A DNA stretch of 64,000 nucleotides, from assembly GCA_964417895.1 (NCBI GenBank), contig CAYQJS010000001.1:186001-250000 (forward strand). The letters run 5' to 3'. Positions 1-8,093 of this stretch are shown here, one piece after another. Both the position numbers and the translations under genes were made by a program. The first letter of the stretch is position 1. Each line of letters starts with the position of its first letter. The DNA comes from CAYQJS01 sp964417895. Lineage in GTDB: Bacteria > Chloroflexota > UBA6077 > SHYK01. The notes under the pieces are model-generated. The model was given only the letters and a program-made list of their open reading frames with translations, made no database searches and was not told where the DNA came from.

Positions 1-442
1 ACATCCCGTCGGCGCCCTTGCCCCAGCCGGCCTTCAGTGAGCAGCTCTTCCGTCCGCCGGATATCAAACGGGTACTTTGCGATCGCCTGCTCGATTCGCG
101 GATACAGGTAGTGGTCCCGGGGGAAGGTGGTGTCGGACGCTGTGGAAAGGCCGGTGGTCGCGGCTTCAGCCAGCGCATCCCGGTCGATTGCGTGGATGAG
201 CGCGCGCCTCACGCGGACGTCTCGTAGCGCCGGCTGGTAGTTGGGCACGTCGCGGAACTGCGTGCGCAACGTGAGTGTATTGGCGACGGAGATGTATACG
301 AGCCCGGCGCTGCTCGCCGTCCACTGGTCACGGAGCACGGAGGCCTGGTCCGCGGTGAGCGCCTCACTGAAGTCGATGACGCCCGATAGCAGCCGCGCCA
401 CCCTGGCGTTTGGATCGGGGACGAGCTCGAGACGGACCGTGT
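1..442 (-). pseudogene. Broken fragment of a family 5 solute-binding protein
   Basis: Read leftward, this encodes the middle of a peptide/nickel-type solute-binding protein, including the VRVRRALIHAIDRD motif. Its DNA matches 11922-12362, inside the intact binding-protein gene at 11404-13101, at roughly nine bases in ten. One extra T at about position 33-34 relative to that copy shifts the frame, so the LLTEAGWGKGADG motif of the sister gene is destroyed here. Homology stops abruptly at 442, where unrelated phage-like sequence is joined in frame. There is no signal peptide or start of its own. It is best read as a recombination remnant; its continuation beyond the left edge is not visible. 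Confidence 0.8.
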
Positions 443-617
443 GTCTCCGCTTCGCCTCGGCGACCAGAGCGCCCGCTGCCATCGCCGCTCTTTCGAGTGC
501 GTCATGTGCGTCCGCCAGCGCGCGCAGATAGCGATCCGAGAGCCACTCAAGGCGCTGCTCATGGTCGACCGGCTCAGCCACGGGGCAGCCTCGATCGGCG
601 CTCCGCAAAGCTTCCAT
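441..617 (-). other. Phage-like short reading frame fused in frame to the broken binding protein
   Basis: From an ATG at 617 the leftward frame reads MEALRSADRGC... and then HEQRLEWLSDRYLRALADAH, an Ala/Arg-rich helical stretch. It runs without a stop into the binding-protein fragment at 440. The helical part does not resemble solute-binding proteins, and it lies immediately downstream of a terminase small-subunit relic, so it is probably the start of a phage structural gene. The function is not recognised. The in-frame fusion could make a chimeric protein until the frameshift near 33, but no good ribosome site is seen. Confidence 0.35.
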
Positions 618-652
618 CTTCGGGGTTTGACTGGGCGAGCAACTCGCGCCGC

Positions 653-984
653 TCAAGACGCAAGAGCCGCGAAAGGACGCGACAGCGGCGTCATTGCCAG
701 CTGTGTCTCGCCCGCCCGCAACTCGTCCAGCAGGGAGACGATGTACCCGGCCAACGGGTTAACGGCCGGCTGGCCCGTGGAACCCTTCACGAGCCGGGTC
801 TGCTTGAAGACCGCGTTGAGCCGCTCGTACTCGTCCAGCATGCCGATCTATCGCTCGATGCGTGGAAGGTCCACGTCGCGGTCCACTACCCTCGCGAGCC
901 GCGACCTCCAGTAGTTGATCTCGGGGAGCCAAGCTGGAGGGCGCGGGGGAAGCTGGAGATCCCGATGGCGCGACTCAGACGCGA
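653..984 (-). pseudogene. P27-type phage terminase small subunit relic
   Basis: The leftward frame contains PPRPPAWLPEINYWR, then MLDEYERLNAV, then LVKGSTGQPAVNPLAGYIV and TQLAMTPLSR. The GSTGQP-xxNPL and late TPxSR pattern is the signature of P27-family terminase small subunits, the DNA-recognition component of phage packaging. An in-frame TAG at 848-850 interrupts it, and a frame change near 670 separates a plausible tail (RLLRLERRELLAQ). It therefore looks decayed. No large terminase, portal or capsid gene follows. The 300 bases to its right (985-1283) hold no gene I can support. Confidence 0.6.
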
Positions 985-1283
985 GCGGCTCCAGCAGATC
1001 AGCCTTTTGGCGGCAGCAAGTCGTGGGGGACCAGGCCGAGCTCGAAATCGAGCGCCTCCGACCCACCGTCAACCCGAACTGAGCCGTGTCGCCCACCGGG
1101 GCGACGCAACTGGGCAGTGGGTTCTCCACCCGAAGCCGAAAAACAGCCGGTCGGCTCGTCCGGCCTGGTCGCCGGCCAATCATGAGGAGCGTGGCACGAC
1201 GCCGCTGGGCCTAGCCAGCCGCCTCCGCCGGGTCGGATGATACGAAACCCCACTCAAGCCCGCTGCTCGGTTAGTTCCCTCGC

Positions 1284-2003
1284 CTACTCCTTTAAGTGCC
1301 GATCCAGCCAGTCGAGGGTATCCGACCAGGCCCGCCGGGCGGAGGCCGCGTTGTAGATCGCTCGGTTGGTGTGGTTATGGAATGAGTGCACCGCGTAGGG
1401 GTACTTGTTCCAAGCGAAGGTCTTCGCCGCCTTCTTCATCGCCTCGTCAATAGCGGCGATCCCCTTGTTGGTCGGCTCGTCCAGCGCACCGTAGACCGCG
1501 TACACAGCCGCCTGGATAGCGTGCACGGCCCCCAGAGGTGGGTTCGCACCGTAGAAGGGCACAGCCGCCTTCAGTTCAGGGCAGACGGTGGCCATTCGCC
1601 ACGCCAGATCCCCACCGAACCCGAAACCGATCATGCCAACCGACGCGATCCCCGCCTGGCCCTTGAGCCAATCCACGACTGACTGGAGGTCCCCGACGTG
1701 CCGTTCGATCGGGATCTCGCGGAGTTTGGGGGGAACGTCCCTCTCGGGGTTACCGAAAGTGTCCGTTCCCCCCTCTCGGCTGAGAAGATCGGGCGCCACG
1801 GCGATATAGCCGACGCTCGCCAGGCCGTCTGCCACATCCCCCACATACGGCCGCAACCCTTTGTTCTCGTGGACCACGATGACACCCGGTGCGGACCTGA
1901 CCTGTGCAGGACGCGACACCAGTGCTTTCAGCTCGGTCCCGTCGGCAGGTAAGCGGACCTCCTGCCTCTCCGGTTGGTGGCTGCCTGTGAGATTCGGATT
2001 CAA
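1284..2003 (-). CDS. Dienelactone hydrolase family protein lacking the nucleophile
   Basis: This 239-residue protein has the alpha/beta-hydrolase fold of dienelactone hydrolases, which open lactone rings in chloroaromatic and hydroxyquinol catabolism. The HENKGL strand (45-50), acid Asp175 (YGALDEP) and His206 (YAVHSF) of the triad are present. The nucleophile elbow, normally GxCxGG, reads GFGFGG (126-131), with a GGG codon (Gly128) where Cys should be. It is therefore probably inactive as a classical hydrolase, or has another role. The start is a TTG at 2003. It sits 46 bases downstream of an amidohydrolase and is probably co-transcribed with it. Confidence 0.85.
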   Translation of the reverse strand: MNPNLTGSHQPERQEVRLPADGTELKALVSRPAQVRSAPGVIVVHENKGLRPYVGDVADGLASVGYIAVAPDLLSREGGTDTFGNPERDVPPKLREIPIERHVGDLQSVVDWLKGQAGIASVGMIGFGFGGDLAWRMATVCPELKAAVPFYGANPPLGAVHAIQAAVYAVYGALDEPTNKGIAAIDEAMKKAAKTFAWNKYPYAVHSFHNHTNRAIYNAASARRAWSDTLDWLDRHLKE

Positions 2004-2049
2004 TCCTGCCTACCCCCGCCGTGGGCTTTCGACGACTCGCGCCTACCGA

Positions 2050-3183
2050 CTACTTCGGCTCGATCGCATCGAGATGGAAGAAACGCGCCGCGTTCCCTGC
2101 CACCATGGGATAGATGTCCTCCTCGTTGAAGCCCGTGAAGATCCGCCGGATCTGGTCCTGGGAGTAGGGCCAGGAGGTCGGCTTGTGGGGGAAATCGCTC
2201 TCCCACATGATCCGGTCGAGGCCCATGTGGCCATACCGGGCGAGCAGCTCCAGCCCCAAGCGGTCTTCCATGAAGCCCCAGTACGTATGCTCCCGGATGA
2301 TGTCAGTGGGCGGTCGGTCCAGATCCTTGAGGCCTTGCTTCTTCAGGTACTGGAAGTGGTAGCCCTTACGGTAGAAGATGTCGACCTGGTCCATGAAGAA
2401 CGGGATCCAGCCGATATCGGTCTCACCGAAGAAGACCTGCAGCTTGGGGAAGCGGTCGAACACGCCCTCGATGGCCAGCACGAGGGGGGTGGCCGCGCAG
2501 TTCCGCCTTCCGATCGGAACGGTCAGCCGAGTGGGAAGGTAGTCGCCCCCTCCCCGAGTCGGAAGCCCGCCGTGCACGGTGATCGCGAGTCCTGAGTCGC
2601 ACGCGGCCGCCCAGAACTTGTCATCCTGGGGGGAGAGCCGCTCGCCGCCGTTCGGGTAGGCGGACAGGACGACACCTTTCAGACCCAGCTGGGCGCAGTG
2701 CTCCAGCTCGGCGATGGCGTTGTCAATACCTCGCCTGGGGATCACCCCCAGGCCGATGAGTCGGTCCGGGTCCACCGCGCAGTACTGCTTCGCGAGCCAC
2801 TCGTTGTAGCCGCGGACCACGGCCAGGTACGCGTCGTCGTCCACGATGTTGTTCGCCATATTGATTGCGCTGCCCGTGAACAGGACCTCGGCATCAACGC
2901 CATCCTGGTCCTGCTCCTGAAGGCGCTGCTCGGGCGGCCCGGCCCCCGCCATATCCTCGTAGCGGACGAACTCCTCGAGCGACCACGCCTCCGGGGGCGT
3001 TCCAGGGTTATGGTCCGTACGCAGGTACGGCGGGGCGTTCTCGACCAGGAAGGCGGTCGCGCCGTTGATCTCGACGGAACGTGGCGCACGTTCCCGATGC
3101 TTCGGCTCGACCCAGTCCCTCCACTGATCGGGCTTGATCTCCAGATGCCCGTCGACAGAGATGCAACGGTATTCCTTTGCCAT
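2050..3183 (-). CDS. Amidohydrolase family 2 metalloenzyme
   Basis: A 377-residue TIM-barrel enzyme of the ACMSD/resorcylate-decarboxylase type (Amidohydrolase_2). The visible metal site is Asp11-x-His13 (SVDGHLE), His204 (ITVHGG) and Asp330 (MWESDFPH), all intact. Such enzymes decarboxylate or hydrolyse aromatic or unsaturated acids with a divalent metal; the substrate here is unknown. The start at 3183 has a strong AGGAAGGAG site. It lies between a binding-protein gene (117 bases upstream) and the dienelactone hydrolase-like gene, suggesting one leftward operon 5037 to 1284 driven from the promoter near 5.08 kb. It belongs to neither of the two paired subtypes seen further right. Confidence 0.92.
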   Translation of the reverse strand: MAKEYRCISVDGHLEIKPDQWRDWVEPKHRERAPRSVEINGATAFLVENAPPYLRTDHNPGTPPEAWSLEEFVRYEDMAGAGPPEQRLQEQDQDGVDAEVLFTGSAINMANNIVDDDAYLAVVRGYNEWLAKQYCAVDPDRLIGLGVIPRRGIDNAIAELEHCAQLGLKGVVLSAYPNGGERLSPQDDKFWAAACDSGLAITVHGGLPTRGGGDYLPTRLTVPIGRRNCAATPLVLAIEGVFDRFPKLQVFFGETDIGWIPFFMDQVDIFYRKGYHFQYLKKQGLKDLDRPPTDIIREHTYWGFMEDRLGLELLARYGHMGLDRIMWESDFPHKPTSWPYSQDQIRRIFTGFNEEDIYPMVAGNAARFFHLDAIEPK

Positions 3184-3300
3184 GATTGCAACTCCTTCCT
3201 ATCGCTGAGACCCACGATGGGCCCATTCTTTGTGCGTGTTGTACCTGGCCGGTCACCCTCCTTGTTCTCCGTAGTCCGCGATTCGCGGCCGCTCGTAGCG

Positions 3301-5037
3301 TCATATAACGTCCCATTCATGGGCGTTCCAAGTCGACGTGCGTTCACCGCCACCCTCGAGCTTCGGAACGACGCCCAGAACTCTGCTCCGCCAGGTAGTC
3401 TGGCCGGTCCGGAAATAGAGAGGCAGCTGCCGCATCTCCTGAGAAAAGGTCTCGGCGATGCGCATACCCGCGTCCAACCGCTGTTGATCATCCAGGCTGT
3501 TGACGGCGCCGTTGACGAGGTCGTCGAGTCTCCAGAGAGGGAAGTTGGCACCGTTCCAGCGGACCTCAGCCCGGGGGATATTGTCCGAATGGAATTTGTC
3601 CACGAAGTCGTCCCAGGCCGCCCCGCGCCCAGTCCAGAAGAGCCCGGAGAAGGTGCCCAAGGTCTCGGACCGGTCGAGAGTCCGCGCCGGGATGTTGCCT
3701 ATTCGCACACTCAGGCCTGCCTGCTTCAAGTACTCGATGGATGCGGCTTCCACCCTTTCCCGCTCGCGATTGTCAGCCTGAGTCAGCGCCTCGACGTCGA
3801 ATCGCTCGCCCAGGGCATTGACCAGCACTCCGTCAGCACCTTTGCGCCAGCCCACCTCCTCGAGGAGGCTGGCTGCCCGCCCCGGATCGTATTTGTAAAC
3901 GGTCACCCGCTCCATGAGCCTGGGCATCCACGGGTGCTTCGGTGAGAGGACAAAATCTGCCACTGGCGCCAGGCCCTGGAAGAGCGTTTGGACGATGGTG
4001 TCTCGATCGATGGCGTGCAGCAGGGCTCGGCGCACGCGCACGTCGCCGAACAGGGGATTGCGCGGGCTCGGAACGACTGAGTCAACCCCGGTTCCCGTGA
4101 AGTCAACGGTGCCGTTGCCTCGGTCTGCCCACTGCTCCTTGGCTACCACCGCCTGCTCGAATCCGAGGGCGTTGTCCACAGTGATGTCGACCTCATTGGC
4201 AAGCACGTGGGCCAAGGCGGCGTTGGGGTCCGGAATCGAACGCCACATGATGCGGTCGACCTTTGGGCGGCCGAAGGCGTACCCGTCAAAGGCCTCGAAC
4301 GTAGCGCCTTCGCCAGGCGAGAACTCCACGAGCTTGAATGGCCCAGTGTGCACGAAATTCCGGTGCCACCACGGATGGTTAACCACCTGGTCGATCTCCC
4401 CGCTCAGGTACCCCGCCTCGAGGATATGCCGGGGTCGGGCGGTCAACTTGTTTCGAAAGAGACTTCCTGCCTCTCGAATGGTTGTTTTCCAGTAGATCAC
4501 TAACGTCCGATCGTCGGGGGCGTCCATCCGACTGATCTGATCCCCGGGTTCCCGATTCGCGTAGGGATACTTGGGATCCTGTGAGAGCTCCCATCCGAAC
4601 ACAAAGTCCCTAACAGTGAAGGGTGTGCCGTCGTGCCAGGTCAAGTTCGGCCGCAGCCGATAGACCGTTTCCATGGTACCGTCTGGATTGAGCTTCCAGC
4701 TGCCGCTGTCACGGGAGGGAAACGCCTCAGCCAGCTGGGGAACGGGTTGGCCCGTGCGCTCGTCGGGCAAAGCCAGGCCGGCCTCGAGCAACTGCGTAGC
4801 GGCGTTACTGCCCGTGCCCGACGGGTTCCTCGAACCAAAACCTGATAGCGCATCCGGCCCGGCTACGATCACGACCTTCGGCTCGCCTCGAGGCACCGGC
4901 TGCTGCTGGGCGGCTGGCCCGACGCTGGGCTGAGGAGCTGTGCAGGCGACCGTGACAAGGAGCGCCGCGCCCGCGGCGACAAGCGCCCTCCGGTCTCTGC
5001 GGGCTAAGAGTTGCAACGGGAGGGCTCGATCGATCAT
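3301..5037 (-). CDS. Family 5 solute-binding lipoprotein
   Basis: A 578-residue periplasmic or surface binding protein of the DppA/OppA class (SBP_bac_5), which delivers peptides, nickel chelates or other small solutes to ABC importers. The N-terminus has a basic stretch, a hydrophobic core and a lipobox ending at Cys32 (LLVTVAC), so it should be lipid-anchored. Family hallmarks are LTWHDGTPFTVRDFVF, VRVRRALLHAIDRD and YDPGRAASLLEEVGW, and it ends in WNAHEWDVI. It is the most divergent complete copy in the window. The ATG at 5037 follows a GAGGGA site and a sigma-70-like promoter. No permease or ATPase gene accompanies it. Confidence 0.94.
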   Translation of the reverse strand: MIDRALPLQLLARRDRRALVAAGAALLVTVACTAPQPSVGPAAQQQPVPRGEPKVVIVAGPDALSGFGSRNPSGTGSNAATQLLEAGLALPDERTGQPVPQLAEAFPSRDSGSWKLNPDGTMETVYRLRPNLTWHDGTPFTVRDFVFGWELSQDPKYPYANREPGDQISRMDAPDDRTLVIYWKTTIREAGSLFRNKLTARPRHILEAGYLSGEIDQVVNHPWWHRNFVHTGPFKLVEFSPGEGATFEAFDGYAFGRPKVDRIMWRSIPDPNAALAHVLANEVDITVDNALGFEQAVVAKEQWADRGNGTVDFTGTGVDSVVPSPRNPLFGDVRVRRALLHAIDRDTIVQTLFQGLAPVADFVLSPKHPWMPRLMERVTVYKYDPGRAASLLEEVGWRKGADGVLVNALGERFDVEALTQADNRERERVEAASIEYLKQAGLSVRIGNIPARTLDRSETLGTFSGLFWTGRGAAWDDFVDKFHSDNIPRAEVRWNGANFPLWRLDDLVNGAVNSLDDQQRLDAGMRIAETFSQEMRQLPLYFRTGQTTWRSRVLGVVPKLEGGGERTSTWNAHEWDVI

Positions 5038-5067
5038 GGATGTTCCCTCGTTGTTCCATTAGGTGAC

Positions 5068-5096
5068 AATGTACAGCGCACGCACAACGGCGTCAA
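5068..5096 (-). promoter_or_regulatory. Sigma-70-type promoter for the 5.0 kb operon
   Basis: On the minus strand TTGACG (5091-5096) is separated by exactly 17 bases from TACATT (5068-5073). This would start transcription near 5060 and leave a leader of about 23 bases before the ATG at 5037. Both hexamers are close to consensus. It is a prediction from pattern alone. Confidence 0.5.
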
Positions 5097-5159
5097 CGCA
5101 ACGTATCTACTTCGAGAGATGGGCTGGTTACCCTCCGAGGGCGACGCACCTTGACGTAC

Positions 5160-5540
5160 GTGCGTCGGGTACAAGTACCAGTCGTGACCGATAGCGCCAG
5201 CACTGCGGATGTGCTCTCGCCACGGACGGCTAACGGCCTGCTCTACGCCGTCGGGTTCTCGCCCTCGACTGCGAATCCGTGGAGCACGGCTATCGACTTC
5301 AACCTGACGGTGGAGGGCGGCGTCGACATTCTGCATCTCGATCTGAATGCATCACTGGGCGAGCAGCTCTTTTTCCCGCGTAGGACCGCACACACAACGG
5401 CGTCGGGCGCCTTCGACCCAGCGGGTAACACGTCGGGGCGCGAGGCGGTGATGGTGCCATTGGGTGATCAACGCGTGCGTGGCGCCGCCACTGCTAGCGA
5501 CGCCACGACGTCGGGCGTGGTCAGCCTGTATCTGGTGTGA
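5160..5540 (+). CDS. Small phage-structural-like protein
   Basis: About 126 residues from a GTG at 5160 (a TTG at 5151 is the alternative). The sequence is beta-rich: GLLYAVGF near the N-terminus, FNLTVEGGVDILHL in the middle, FFPRRTAHT, and a C-terminus PLGDQRVRGAATASD...GVVSLYLV. This pattern (GxLxAI, then a TE/VEG strand, YPR-like motif, then a xERIKV...GxV tail) matches small conserved proteins of tailed-phage structural clusters as I remember them. No strong ribosome site is seen and no other phage genes follow, so it may be an isolated relic. It diverges from the binding-protein operon at 5037. Confidence 0.45.
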   Translation: MRRVQVPVVTDSASTADVLSPRTANGLLYAVGFSPSTANPWSTAIDFNLTVEGGVDILHLDLNASLGEQLFFPRRTAHTTASGAFDPAGNTSGREAVMVPLGDQRVRGAATASDATTSGVVSLYLV

Positions 5541-6153
5541 TGGGCGGAACGCCGCGAGGGGGATATGGGCTGTTGCCTCTAGGAGCCTGGAGCGCCAATA
5601 TCGGTGTGCCCGCTAAAGACTCTCCGGCGTTGCCCCGGTTCAAGTGGTTGAGGTGGCCGACCGCACCTGCTCCGCCATTCGTTCGCTCACAGCTGGTTGC
5701 TGAACGGCGGGGGCGAGGTGACCTGATGATGTTGGCGGGCTGGAGATCGCGGCAGAGGGTCAGCAAATACGGGGCCAGTGCTGCCGCTGAGAGGGCGAGG
5801 GAGGCGCACCGGCGGCTGAGCCCGGGGGACCGGCTATGAGGGATGGCGCCCCATGGACATCGGCCACAAAGTGCAACGCCTATTGCGCACGGACACTGAG
5901 CACTGCGCGGTGGTCTGGGCCGACGATTTAGCGGCGCCACCGGCAGGATCGCCCCGGCCTCGGCGTCCGGAGGAACTGATGGGACCACGATCAGATGCCT
6001 GAGTTTTTGGCCCGGACTGACATGGTCGGTCCGACGACAGCGGGTCGGTTTCTCTGCGTCCCGATAGAGCCATCGGGCCGAGAGGGAATGTGGCGGCCGA
6101 TAACCGCGTTTGAAGCGAGCGAACGCTCACCATATCGAAAGTTGGAGGCGAAA
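5541..6153 (+). other. Region without a confident gene
   Basis: Only short open frames are present. One at 5853-6002 (49 codons, beginning MDIGHKVQRLLRTDTEH) and a tail ending RLSPGDRL at about 5837 have protein-like composition but no convincing ribosome sites or recognisable homology. The stretch separates the phage-like gene from the ribbon-helix-helix gene and may be decayed phage DNA. Confidence 0.3.
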
Positions 6154-6495
6154 ATGAGTGAGGAATTCGTACTCGGGAAAGACGTTACAAGAAGGGCCGC
6201 AGGACGCTCACAAGAGGGGGGGACCGCTGTACTCTCGGTCCGGCTCCACACTGAGGACCTTGCTTTGCTGGAGACTCTAAGCGGCGAGACCGGAAAGAAC
6301 TACTCGCAGATCGTACGCGAGGCCATCCGACGATACAGCCACGAGAGCGAAAGGGTACAGCCGACCGTCACGATTTCGAGCCTGGGAGGAACATTCTCGA
6401 CTGGGAAGAGTAGCCAGATCAGTGGCGGGTCCGCGAGAGGTTTCCTGAGTGAGGGAAACGTCCGGCGTGAAGAGAACCACGAAGCCGTAACCTAA
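6154..6495 (+). CDS. Ribbon-helix-helix DNA-binding protein
   Basis: A 113-residue protein whose central segment TAVLSVRLHTEDLALLETLS followed by GKNYSQIVREAIRRY is a typical ribbon-helix-helix (CopG/Arc-like) fold: a short beta strand and two helices that pair in a dimer to bind DNA. I place the start at the ATG at 6154, which follows TTGGAGGCGAAA, rather than the upstream in-frame ATG at 5995. Such proteins act as antitoxin-like autoregulators or phage repressors. No toxin gene follows in the same direction, so its partner is unknown. Confidence 0.7.
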   Translation: MSEEFVLGKDVTRRAAGRSQEGGTAVLSVRLHTEDLALLETLSGETGKNYSQIVREAIRRYSHESERVQPTVTISSLGGTFSTGKSSQISGGSARGFLSEGNVRREENHEAVT

Positions 6496-6506
6496 CGCAA
6501 TGAAAC

Positions 6507-6537
6507 TGCCCCGGCACCGCTGAAACGGCCCGGGGCA
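6507..6537. terminator. Hairpin between convergent genes
   Basis: TGCCCCGG (6507-6514) pairs with CCGGGGCA (6530-6537) around a loop that can itself form CCG/CGG. It lies between the ends of the rightward gene at 6495 and the leftward gene at 6593, where a bidirectional terminator is expected. The leftward side is followed by GTTTCATT, the rightward side has no T-run, so rho-independent function is only likely for the leftward gene. Confidence 0.4.
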
Positions 6538-6592
6538 GGCACCGAAAGGAGTATCTTCCGATGCACCCTCAGTCTAGCCCCCAACCCCGCCA

Positions 6593-6736
6593 TCAGGCTC
6601 CAAAAACCCCCAACACAGCCATCGCCACGAGAACCAATCCCCCAAGAAGGAGAAGCAAGCAACCCAACACATTGAACACGAACCGTTCTCGGGCGGATTC
6701 CAAGGGCTGATCAGATGAATCGCGCGGATCGCTCAT
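6593..6736 (-). CDS. Small single-span membrane protein
   Basis: A 47-residue protein starting at an ATG (6736) behind GGGAGCAAGCA. The first 20 residues are acidic and polar (MSDPRDSSDQPLES...), followed by one hydrophobic span (VLGCLLLLLGGLVLVAMAVL) ending close to the C-terminus. It should insert with one transmembrane helix. An antisense frame of 49 codons with a good AAAGGAG site starts at 6561, but it encodes only low-complexity Pro/Arg-rich sequence, so I prefer the minus-strand gene. The function is unknown. Confidence 0.55.
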   Translation of the reverse strand: MSDPRDSSDQPLESARERFVFNVLGCLLLLLGGLVLVAMAVLGVFGA

Positions 6737-6958
6737 TGCTTGCTCCCGATGAGCGCCTTCCCAGTCTGAGCTATGCTTTTCTCCTTCGGCCTTCGCGCGA
6801 ATCCTAACGGGAAACTCACGGCCGCCTGCTATCGAACGGTTCCTCCACACCTCAGAAAAGCTGTGGAGCCAGTCTCCTGTCTCAGCCTCAGCGAGCCCAG
6901 GGCGGCGCCTGGGACGCGATCCCAGAGTCCGACGGCTCCCCCAGGACATGCCCGATAG

Positions 6959-7918
6959 CTAGGGGGACCACAGGAATCCTGCAACTGATCCAGGACGGAG
7001 CCACCGATGGATTAGCCCCGCTGGGACCACGACGCGATGGCCGCCCTCCGCGTACCCGCCGACCTCGTAATGGTCGAAGACAATTGCCAGCCCCTCTGGG
7101 ACCAGATTGAACTTCGAGAAATGTTCGGGCGCAGGCGATGCACCTTCGAGGAGCCATGTGCTCGGTTGTGGTTGACCCATTGCCGTAGAGACTTGTTCGA
7201 TGCATTGCTTCGAGATAACGGTGAGGCATTCCTGGTTCAGGTTCAGCACCTCAGGCAAGCTCAAGTAAATGAGTGGATCGAGTTGATAGTTCGCGACCTC
7301 CGTCCAATGATAGGGATGGGCGGCTCCTGCGCTATTCGCTGTGAACGAATAGCGAATACTGAGTAGGAACTTCGAGAAGGTGAGAATCGCAAAGGAGCCC
7401 CAAACCGTGCTTGTGTACTCGACTCCGTCAACGAGGAACGGTTCATGCCCGAGCAGTGATCCTCGGAAGTCGGCAAGCCTTCTGATTACCCTCGCCTGCT
7501 CGATCAGGTTGAGTTCCTCGAAGTCCTTTGAAGAGCTGGGGAACCAGGGATATTCGACTACTGCTTCGTAGAGACCTGGACGGCATCCGCTTTCCGAGAA
7601 AGTCTTGGTGACCCATTCTCCAGTTACAACCTCATCCGCTCTAATGCCCTCCCGCTTCCATAGCGCATCAAGGCGACTCTTGTACAGGCCCAACGCCTTT
7701 CGGTCGATCTCGCCGAGATGGGCCCTGCGGTGGCAGGTTGGGCACAGCGCGATGAGGTTCTCGAAACTGTGCTCTTGGCCTTCGCGCCAAGGGATGATGT
7801 GGTGTAGGTCCACGGGCCTGGCACGGCATGACGGAACAGAGCACATGAATCCTGCCTCGACCAGCACACGACGACGCAGTTCCTGCGGAATCGCCGTCCT
7901 TCGAGCGGATTCGGCCAC
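6959..7918 (-). CDS. HNH endonuclease fused to a DUF3298 (RsiV/PdaC-like) domain
   Basis: 319 residues from a GTG at 7918. Residues 20-70 form an HNH nuclease with a structural zinc knuckle: Cys26, Cys31, Cys59, Cys62, catalytic His39-His40 (DLHHIIP), Asn54 and His63. The second half (about 115-315) has YPWFPSS, GAAHPYHWTEVANYQLD and FNLVPEGLAIVFDHYEVGGYA, ending with VVVPAGLIHRWL. This matches the DUF4163/DUF3298 module of RsiV anti-sigma factors and PdaC-like deacetylases, which is normally extracytoplasmic. No signal peptide is present, so both parts should be cytoplasmic. The fusion is unusual; a mobile-element or defence-associated nuclease is possible but unproven. Confidence 0.82.
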   Translation of the reverse strand: MAESARRTAIPQELRRRVLVEAGFMCSVPSCRARPVDLHHIIPWREGQEHSFENLIALCPTCHRRAHLGEIDRKALGLYKSRLDALWKREGIRADEVVTGEWVTKTFSESGCRPGLYEAVVEYPWFPSSSKDFEELNLIEQARVIRRLADFRGSLLGHEPFLVDGVEYTSTVWGSFAILTFSKFLLSIRYSFTANSAGAAHPYHWTEVANYQLDPLIYLSLPEVLNLNQECLTVISKQCIEQVSTAMGQPQPSTWLLEGASPAPEHFSKFNLVPEGLAIVFDHYEVGGYAEGGHRVVVPAGLIHRWLRPGSVAGFLWSP

Positions 7919-8005
7919 ACTCTACCCTCGTTCCCGTGGGGTTCGGGGAAGTGCGACTCCAGCTGGCTTGATGGGGGCACGCCTCCCCTTGGGAAAGGCT
8001 CAACT

Positions 8006-8093
8006 TCCAGATGATAACTGAACAATTTTCGCTCAGGAGCCCACGCGTCTGGGACAGCGCTAAGAGCAAGATGGCTCTTAATCAGCGGGTTCC
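8006..8093 (+). repeat. 88-bp repeat containing a tRNA-Lys(CTT)-like relic, copy 1
   Basis: This segment matches 62397-62483 with a few substitutions and three small indels. From 8038 it reads like a tRNA: GAGCCC acceptor-like start, CTAAGAGCA at the end of a D arm, and GGCTCTTAATCAGCGGG as the anticodon arm, with loop CTCTTAA (8076-8082) giving anticodon CTT (8078-8080). The match to its sister ends just before the T arm, so this copy lacks the tRNA 3' half. The D arm is irregular. It overlaps the end of the DUF1697 gene and is not a functional tRNA; an attachment-site relic is plausible. Confidence 0.55.

Noticed and set aside
848..850. TAG in the terminase relic as a recoded codon
   Set aside because: Other genes in the window show no in-frame TAG, and this relic also has a frame change and lost neighbours, so decay is simpler.
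5521..5988. Leftward 155-codon frame
   Set aside because: Pro/Arg/Ser-rich composition typical of a shadow frame in GC-rich DNA, with no ribosome site or recognisable motif.
6561..6710. Rightward 49-codon frame with a good AAAGGAG site
   Set aside because: It encodes only Pro/Arg/Thr-rich low-complexity sequence and is antisense to a leftward gene with a clear transmembrane helix and its own ribosome site.
6154..6736. Toxin-antitoxin pair formed by the ribbon-helix-helix protein and the small membrane protein
   Set aside because: The two genes are convergent and separated by a terminator-like hairpin, unlike the co-directional operons of toxin-antitoxin systems.
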